A stretch of DNA of 64,000 nucleotides, from the NCBI GenBank assembly GCA_026413225.1, contig CM048552.1:50173001-50237000 (forward strand), written 5' to 3'. A program made the position numbers and the translations under genes. The notes below the pieces were generated by a model that was given only the letters and a program-made list of their open reading frames with translations, did not search any database and was not told where the DNA came from. Shown in pieces: positions 60,201-64,000 of this stretch (positions are counted from its first letter, which is position 1; each line of letters opens with the position of its first letter). This DNA comes from Otis tarda (Eukaryota; Chordata; Aves; Otidiformes; Otididae).

Positions 60201-63200
60201 TTAGAAGTTGCATCAGTGATCCCTATAGAGCAAAGCCCATTTCTGCAGCAAAAGCCTTCCAAATCTCTTTTACAAGGAGATTCAAACACTTATTGCATCA
60301 CATGCCTAAGCCACCATTTAAGAATTGAGATGATTCTGTAGCCTCCTTGTGCTAAATGGCATGGAAGGTTAAAAAGGCTCTAAGAGAGAAAAACTAGATC
60401 ACACTGTGCCCTGAGCTGAAGGTAGTTTCATTCTCTGTAAGTGTGGTAATTAGCTGCAGGACTAGCACAAACTCAACAAGCCCACAAGAGAGGCAGGCTG
60501 TAAAACAGCATGTGGGTTCAGCTCCAGGAAGGACAACTGTTCTGTTTTTCATGCACTGCATTTGCAAATTTGGATTGATTTTGAAAGTGATGATTGCTTT
60601 GATTTGTGTCTCATGTTTGGACTAATACATTCAAATCTGGCATCTTAGGATATATGCTCCCAGACAAATACTTAGATGAATATGCAAATGACATATGCAA
60701 TACTCATTTACACTGATGCATATATTTAAAACATAAATAAGCTGGCAATTTATTTAGCTACACTTCTGAAAGTCCAAGTCAGAAACAGAAAATTCATGAA
60801 TGGTTTATTCAAGAGTTAATACAACTGAAACAAAGTTATCAAAGTTTTCAGTATCCTTTTGACCACCACTGCCATGATCCAACTTAGTTGCAAAATGTAC
60901 CCTTGTCTGGTATTAACATCTCCTGTTGCCACCTTCTTGGATTAGTTGCCATATAAGTAATTTAAAATTTAAACTTACATCGGTTGCTCAGATAATTTAT
61001 TAATTTCAATTAGCACAATGTCTCAAATTCCATCACAAATGTGATTTTAAAAAGCATTAAACAAAGCTACTGGTTGTCATTTATCAGAAGGCAAATCTAT
61101 TCTTACTTATAACAGCACAAATGATATTGCGACACATCACTGAACAAACCCACAGAAATAGCTTTAGGCTAAGTGTTTTGAGAATTAAGAGAACGGAAAC
61201 AAACACTACATAATGAAACAGTGTCAAACTGACAACCCATCAAGTACCCATGTTTTCACAATGTTCAAGTAGCTTTGTCATCAGATACATTTTAAGCTAC
61301 TGCAATATTCTATGTACCTCAGCCTCGTATTTTATTTTCTTCTCTTCTAAAATACGTGCATGTTCTTCCTTTTGATGTTCAAATTCTGATTTCAGAAAAG
61401 TATGTTCATAACGAAGTTTGTTATATTCTGTTCTGTATTTTTCCACTTCCTAAGTTAGACAAAAAAACCCAAAAATATCCATCAGAGAAGGTTTCAGATT
61501 TATTTCCTTCAAATGTCCATGCAATGTTCCTATCATCTCACAAGTCATATCTGATGAACTGAACCCCTCCTCCCTCTTCTAGAATTTCAACCTTCATTGC
61601 CTGGGGCAACAGTACTACACACAGAATATCATACTTTGCTCCTCTTTCAGTTTTAATTTCTTAAGGTTTTAGCAACAATTATAAACTGGTGTTCACTACT
61701 CTAAATGAAGTAGAACTTCAATACTTACATTTTCTAGCTTCTGATAACGTTCTGTCATAGGAGATTCCAATTCCTGCTGTATTTGTGCTTTTAACAGTTC
61801 TAATTTTTGAGGAGTTAGCACCTTAAGACAGAAAGGTATCATAAATAACTAGTCATATTCATGTATTTACACTGTGATAGGACATACAGTCAGGAATAAA
61901 GTATTTCAAATACGATTTTAGGAATCCTTCTTAATTTTCTGTGTTTCTCTAAAGAACTTTCAATAGTAGTTAAGAAGCAAAAAAAACGTATTAGTGAACT
62001 AAAAATATTCTGGGAAGATAACAGAAGCATTTAAAATGTCAGTATTTACTGGCAGAAGCAGCAGAAATGTCAAGCTGAATTGCCAAGAGATTTATCTCCT
62101 TGAAGGGGCAGAGGGGGAGTGGGAAGTGGTCTCACATACAAGATAAAGAATTAGCATTTGGAAAAAATTAAACAGTAAGTGAAACAACTCCAAAGAATCA
62201 AAATGAGCAATACCAAACCAATTCTTTGTAAGACATATTAGATACATGTTCTTCAACACATACATGGGTACTGGTTTGAAATAAAACTAAGATCAGGAAA
62301 TATTCCCTGCCTTAAGCTCCATGCTGCAAGGTATTTTTGTTTTCTTGGGTATAGTTAATAGAGCAAACTAGCTACCAAGAGAAAGTGGTTTGTTTGTTTT
62401 TTTTTTAAAAAAAAAAATTCACCCACAACCTGTGACATATTGTAATTTATTCAACTTTTCTTCCACTTATTTATACTATGAAGTCCCTGAACACTAATTC
62501 TAGTTATGGTACCAAGGCCCATGTCCTACATTCGGAGTCTGAGATCCTTTGTTATATTTGTTTCCTAAGAACATGTCCTGCATTAGTTTAAGGAAACAAG
62601 CAGTTATATAAAGTGTCATCCAAGTTATCTTACATGTTGGGGGTTTTTGGGGTCTTTTTGGTTGCTTTGGGGTTTTTTTTGTTTTTTTTTTTTTGCAGTT
62701 TTAATAAATTATTATTTTTTATTTTAAGATGAGGAAATCTGTCATCACGAAGAGAAAAATATGTCTACTTTTTCAGTCACTTATCCTAACAAGTTTAGGC
62801 ATCTAAGTTATCCTCCATGGCAGATGATTCTCCCCATAACAGGAGAGCACACACAGACAGAGACTGAGGGTCGTACTATTAACACAGCATATAACAACAG
62901 TATTTAGAAGATTCAGTTAAACAAGAAAACAATCGCATCCTATAGTCACTCTAGACAAGAAACTTTCCTCAGCTTGGGTGAATTTAGAGATATCTGAAAT
63001 ATATTCAAGCTAGGTATACACATTACATAAACAGAAATATACATGGCCCTATTACAGGATTAATATTCATATTAAGTCCTGCCATTAAATTATTTCACCT
63101 GCATCTTCAGTTTCTCCAGCTCTTGTGTTTTAGCCAGCAACTCCTCTCGATATTCAGCAAGAAGAAACTGAAATTTGTCATGTGCAGCCTCCTTTTCAAC

Positions 63201-63758
63201 TAACAATCGCTTCAGTTCATCTTGTGATTTTGTATATTCCTCCTGTAATCTGCAAGACAAAAATACGTATTTATTTTATATTTACCCTCTAAAATTACAT
63301 CTTAAAGCTCAAAAAATTCCTGTGCAGAAGCAAACATACAAACACCAAGTTAGAACTATGCTATTAATATCCCTTCCCTGTGATACATTGAAAAGTTATC
63401 ACATATTTACAAGCATTAAAAATATTTCAGAAATTTAATCTGCAATGTCTTAAGGTATTTTTAATTGCTTGGTTTCTAATATGAACAACATTCAAATCTG
63501 TCCTTAAATACTGAAATAGCTAATACACACACACACAAATACCTTCCACCTAGCATTTAGCCTCCCCTTTTAACACCTCAAATGAAGAAATCTGTTTAAA
63601 TTACTGTACCTTAGATGTTCTGCCTTTATAGTTTGATAATTTGCTTTATGGTGTTCACATCGCATTTTTTCGTCAATCAGAAGTTTTTGTAATTCTTGTG
63701 AATTAGCTGTATCAACATTTCCAACCACAGGTGGAAGGAGATTACCCAAAGTATCCAT
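45064..63758 (-). CDS. CEP83: CEP83 (CCDC41), complete coding region, 15 coding exons
   Basis: CEP83 is a centriolar distal-appendage protein that docks the mother centriole to membrane at the start of ciliogenesis and is needed to place CEP164 and other appendage proteins. Fifteen exons, all on -, join in phase into 696 codons plus TAA, close to the 701 residues of human CEP83. After a short non-helical N-terminus (about 1-20) nearly the whole protein is charged heptad-like coiled coil rich in E, K, Q and L, including [24 protein letters not shown] and [13 protein letters not shown] short proline-containing break lies near 626-635. The start is the ATG at 63758, aligning with an internal Met-Asp-Thr of the human N-terminus. 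Two oddities: a GC donor after the exon at 47816, and an uncertain end of the penultimate exon. Its neighbour is PLXNC1, convergent. Confidence 0.95.
45250..45988 (-). other. CEP83: CEP83 last intron
   Basis: About 0.74 kb if the GTCAGT donor is used. It includes 49 bases (45940-45988) that may be an extension of the upstream exon. Nothing else recognised. Confidence 0.7.
45989..46106 (-). CDS. CEP83: CEP83 penultimate coding exon (3' border uncertain)
   Basis: [20 protein letters not shown] then [18 protein letters not shown], matching human [27 protein letters not shown]. The chosen border CCA|GTCAGT is the one that keeps phase 0 with the last exon. Reading on gives VSIMS and then TAA at 45971-45973. 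A stronger-looking donor CAG|GTGGTG lies at 45940, but it is past that stop and in the wrong phase. Confidence 0.75.
46107..46833 (-). other. CEP83: CEP83 intron
   Basis: A 0.7 kb AT-rich intron. Nothing recognised. Confidence 0.85.
46834..46937 (-). CDS. CEP83: CEP83 coding exon, coiled coil
   Basis: [20 protein letters not shown] then [14 protein letters not shown], matching human LEAKKEELETENQVLNRQ. Acceptor TTGACAG, donor AATAG|GTAATA. Confidence 0.95.
46938..47815 (-). other. CEP83: CEP83 GC-AG intron
   Basis: Starts with GCATGT and ends with TTGACAG, so the 5' splice site is GC rather than GT. It contains the ATTAAT-rich repeat at 47441-47481. Confidence 0.85.
47441..47481. repeat. 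ATTAAT-rich simple repeat
   Basis: Forty-one bases made only of A and T in overlapping ATTAAT and AATATT units, largely self-complementary. Confidence 0.93.
47816..47945 (-). CDS. CEP83: CEP83 coding exon, coiled coil
   Basis: [20 protein letters not shown], then [20 protein letters not shown], matching human WLEEKHKLHER and [20 protein letters not shown]. Acceptor TTTCAAAG. The only donor that keeps phase is AAAAAG|GCATGT. Confidence 0.94.
47946..50671 (-). other. CEP83: CEP83 intron
   Basis: A 2.7 kb intron. No mobile element or RNA gene recognised. Confidence 0.85.
50672..50829 (-). CDS. CEP83: CEP83 coding exon, coiled coil
   Basis: [20 protein letters not shown], then [16 protein letters not shown] and [10 protein letters not shown], matching human [27 protein letters not shown]. 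Acceptor CTTTGTAG, donor GAGAA|GTAACT. Confidence 0.96.
50830..51930 (-). other. CEP83: CEP83 intron
   Basis: A 1.1 kb intron. Nothing recognised. Confidence 0.85.
51931..52006 (-). CDS. CEP83: CEP83 coding exon, coiled coil
   Basis: [20 protein letters not shown] then SADMKQ. Only 76 bases. Acceptor AATTTTAG, donor CAG|GTAAGA. Confidence 0.95.
52007..52678 (-). other. CEP83: CEP83 intron
   Basis: A 0.67 kb AT-rich intron. Nothing recognised. Confidence 0.85.
52679..52828 (-). CDS. CEP83: CEP83 coding exon, coiled coil
   Basis: [20 protein letters not shown], then [20 protein letters not shown] and KKELQRL, almost the human [33 protein letters not shown]. Acceptor GTCTCAG, donor TTGCG|GTAGTG. 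Confidence 0.97.
52963..53107 (-). CDS. CEP83: CEP83 coding exon, coiled coil
   Basis: [20 protein letters not shown], then [20 protein letters not shown] and AALQDE, matching human [31 protein letters not shown]. It is separated from the next exon by a 134-base intron. Acceptor TAATGCAG, donor GAAAA|GTATGT. Confidence 0.97.
53108..54096 (-). other. CEP83: CEP83 intron
   Basis: A 1.0 kb intron. Nothing recognised. Confidence 0.85.
54097..54211 (-). CDS. CEP83: CEP83 coding exon, coiled coil
   Basis: [20 protein letters not shown], then [18 protein letters not shown], matching human [38 protein letters not shown]. Acceptor TTCATAG, donor GATG|GTAAAA. Confidence 0.97.
54212..57307 (-). other. 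CEP83: CEP83 intron
   Basis: A 3.1 kb AT-rich intron. No recognised element. A near-repeat CAAATAAGGCTG occurs twice close together near 56984 and 57008. Confidence 0.85.
57308..57439 (-). CDS. CEP83: CEP83 coding exon, coiled coil
   Basis: [20 protein letters not shown], then [20 protein letters not shown] and LAAK, matching human [38 protein letters not shown]. Acceptor ATTCAAG, donor AAA|GTAAGT. Confidence 0.96.
57913..57936. repeat. 24-base poly(A) run (poly(T) on CEP83 strand)
   Basis: Twenty-four A on +. On the CEP83 strand it is a T run starting eight bases inside the intron after the donor at 57944. Confidence 0.97.
57945..58196 (-). CDS. CEP83: CEP83 coding exon, largest
   Basis: [20 protein letters not shown], then [35 protein letters not shown] and [17 protein letters not shown], clearly human IARLEEDKEELRNQLLNVD and [15 protein letters not shown]. 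Eighty-four whole codons. Acceptor ACTACCAG, donor GAG|GTAAGA. Confidence 0.98.
58197..61317 (-). other. CEP83: CEP83 intron hosting a long CR1 copy
   Basis: A 3.1 kb intron, half of it a CR1 element on the opposite strand (about 58340-59900). The rest shows nothing recognisable. Confidence 0.88.
58340..59900 (+). mobile_element. CR1 LINE, 1.5 kb, frame-broken
   Basis: Reverse-transcriptase remnants occur in order on +: [20 protein letters not shown], then [15 protein letters not shown], a [15 protein letters not shown] block at 58876-58920, LAGDTKLKG at 59144-59170, AAIQRDLDR-like [10 protein letters not shown] near 59200, and [12 protein letters not shown] near 59620. The 3' end at about 59895 has GGTCTCTTCCAACTTA and ATTATGATTCCACAATTCTA. 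Frameshifts, stops and ADD changed to AGD in the catalytic box make it inactive. It is antisense to CEP83. Confidence 0.93.
61318..61449 (-). CDS. CEP83: CEP83 coding exon, coiled coil
   Basis: [20 protein letters not shown], then [20 protein letters not shown] and YEAE, matching human [44 protein letters not shown]. Acceptor TAACTTAG, donor GAG|GTACAT. Confidence 0.98.
61729..61821 (-). CDS. CEP83: CEP83 coding exon, coiled coil
   Basis: [20 protein letters not shown], then [11 protein letters not shown], matching human [31 protein letters not shown]. Acceptor GTCTTAAG, donor AAT|GTAAGT. Confidence 0.97.
61822..63098 (-). other. CEP83: CEP83 intron
   Basis: A 1.3 kb intron with T/G-rich low-complexity DNA at about 62637-62695. 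Nothing else recognised. Confidence 0.85.
63099..63249 (-). CDS. CEP83: CEP83 second coding exon
   Basis: [20 protein letters not shown], then [20 protein letters not shown] and KLKMQ, similar to human [28 protein letters not shown]. Acceptor GTCTTGCAG, donor CAG|GTGAAA. Confidence 0.94.
63250..63609 (-). other. CEP83: First coding intron of CEP83
   Basis: A 360-base AT-rich intron with a short (AC)n run at about 63524-63537. Confidence 0.85.
63610..63758 (-). CDS. CEP83: CEP83 first coding exon with start codon
   Basis: [20 protein letters not shown], then [20 protein letters not shown] and YQTIKAEHL, aligning with human [26 protein letters not shown]. The ATG at 63758 (context AAAATGG) is the first in-frame ATG; the frame stays open upstream only to a TGA about 25 bases away. 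Donor CTAAG|GTACAG. Confidence 0.95.
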
Positions 63759-63869
63759 TTTATGATGGCTGTTCACAATGAGTATGGAGACGACACAATA
63801 AAAATTAACTTATAACTAATCTACAATGCCATCCAGGTTTTCTGCTGACATCCCAGAAGATCAAGTCAC
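63759..63869 (-). other. CEP83: CEP83 5' UTR segment (5' border inferred)
   Basis: Upstream of the ATG the - strand has a good acceptor, TTTGTTCAG|GTGACT, at 63869, so this exon probably begins there with about 111 bases of leader. A 12-codon upstream ORF lies within it at 63816-63851. The promoter should be beyond the right edge. Confidence 0.5.
63816..63851 (-). CDS. Upstream ORF in the CEP83 leader
   Basis: ATG to TAG encoding MSAENLDGIVD, ending 57 bases before the CEP83 ATG. It exists in the mRNA only if the inferred leader exon is right. The GGGATGT context is moderate. Confidence 0.35.
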   Translation of the reverse strand: MSAENLDGIVD

Positions 63870-64000
63870 CTGAACAAATACAAGGACATGTAATTAGCAA
63901 TCAAGGGTATTCACAGTTCAAAGATTTCACATGCTGCTTTTGCTTTCGGTACAGAAGAATCCCGGCTCTGCTGTAACTCAGGTTAGAAACCGCTACTGAA
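63870..64000 (-). other. CEP83: CEP83 upstream intron (right edge)
   Basis: Sequence 5' of the inferred leader-exon acceptor. No CpG-rich promoter-like composition or further exon is visible in these 131 bases. Confidence 0.4.

Noticed and set aside
1-64000. Bacterial-type systems, CRISPR arrays, tRNA or rRNA genes, endogenous viral genes
   Set aside because: No regularly spaced repeats, no cloverleaf or rRNA-like segment, and no viral gag/pol/env-like reading was noticed. All coding signal is explained by two vertebrate genes and CR1.

Overview
This is ordinary vertebrate nuclear DNA, almost certainly avian. Four CR1 LINE copies are present, and the best one ends in the typical tandem ATTCTATGATTCT-like tail. 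Introns are compact and there are no mammalian SINEs. No bacterial, viral, CRISPR or plasmid-like content was seen.

Two protein-coding genes lie tail to tail. On the + strand, from the left edge to about 43.1 kb, is the 3' half of PLXNC1 (plexin C1, the semaphorin 7A receptor). Twenty-two coding exons (3560-39870) join without any frame break into 911 residues plus a stop. They cover the last IPT/TIG repeats, the transmembrane helix, the juxtamembrane helix, the split RasGAP-like domain with both arginine-finger segments, and the Rho-binding domain inserted in it. The signal peptide, Sema and PSI parts lie upstream of the window. A 3.2 kb 3' UTR follows.

On the - strand, from about 63.87 kb down to about 44.73 kb, is a full-length CEP83 (CCDC41) coding region. 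Fifteen coding exons (63758 down to 45064) give a 696-residue coiled-coil protein of the centriole distal appendages. The same PLXNC1/CEP83 pairing and orientation exists on human 12q22, so this is conserved synteny. The two genes work in unrelated processes: axon guidance and immune semaphorin signalling for PLXNC1, ciliary basal-body docking for CEP83. About 1.6 kb separates their likely polyadenylation sites.

The introns hold the four CR1 copies (about 9.1-10.1, 15.2-15.85, 26.3-26.66 and 58.3-59.9 kb), a 92-nt uninterrupted purine run, a 48-nt T-rich acceptor tract, two short tandem duplications and AT- or A-rich tracts. I found no previously undescribed system. The observations most worth checking are in CEP83: a GC-AG intron, an unclear 3' end of the penultimate exon with an in-frame stop, a candidate short upstream ORF, and a stop codon embedded in an AATAAA hexamer.

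Exon borders were set by hand from splice consensus, continuous reading phase and remembered similarity to the human proteins. No alignment was run.
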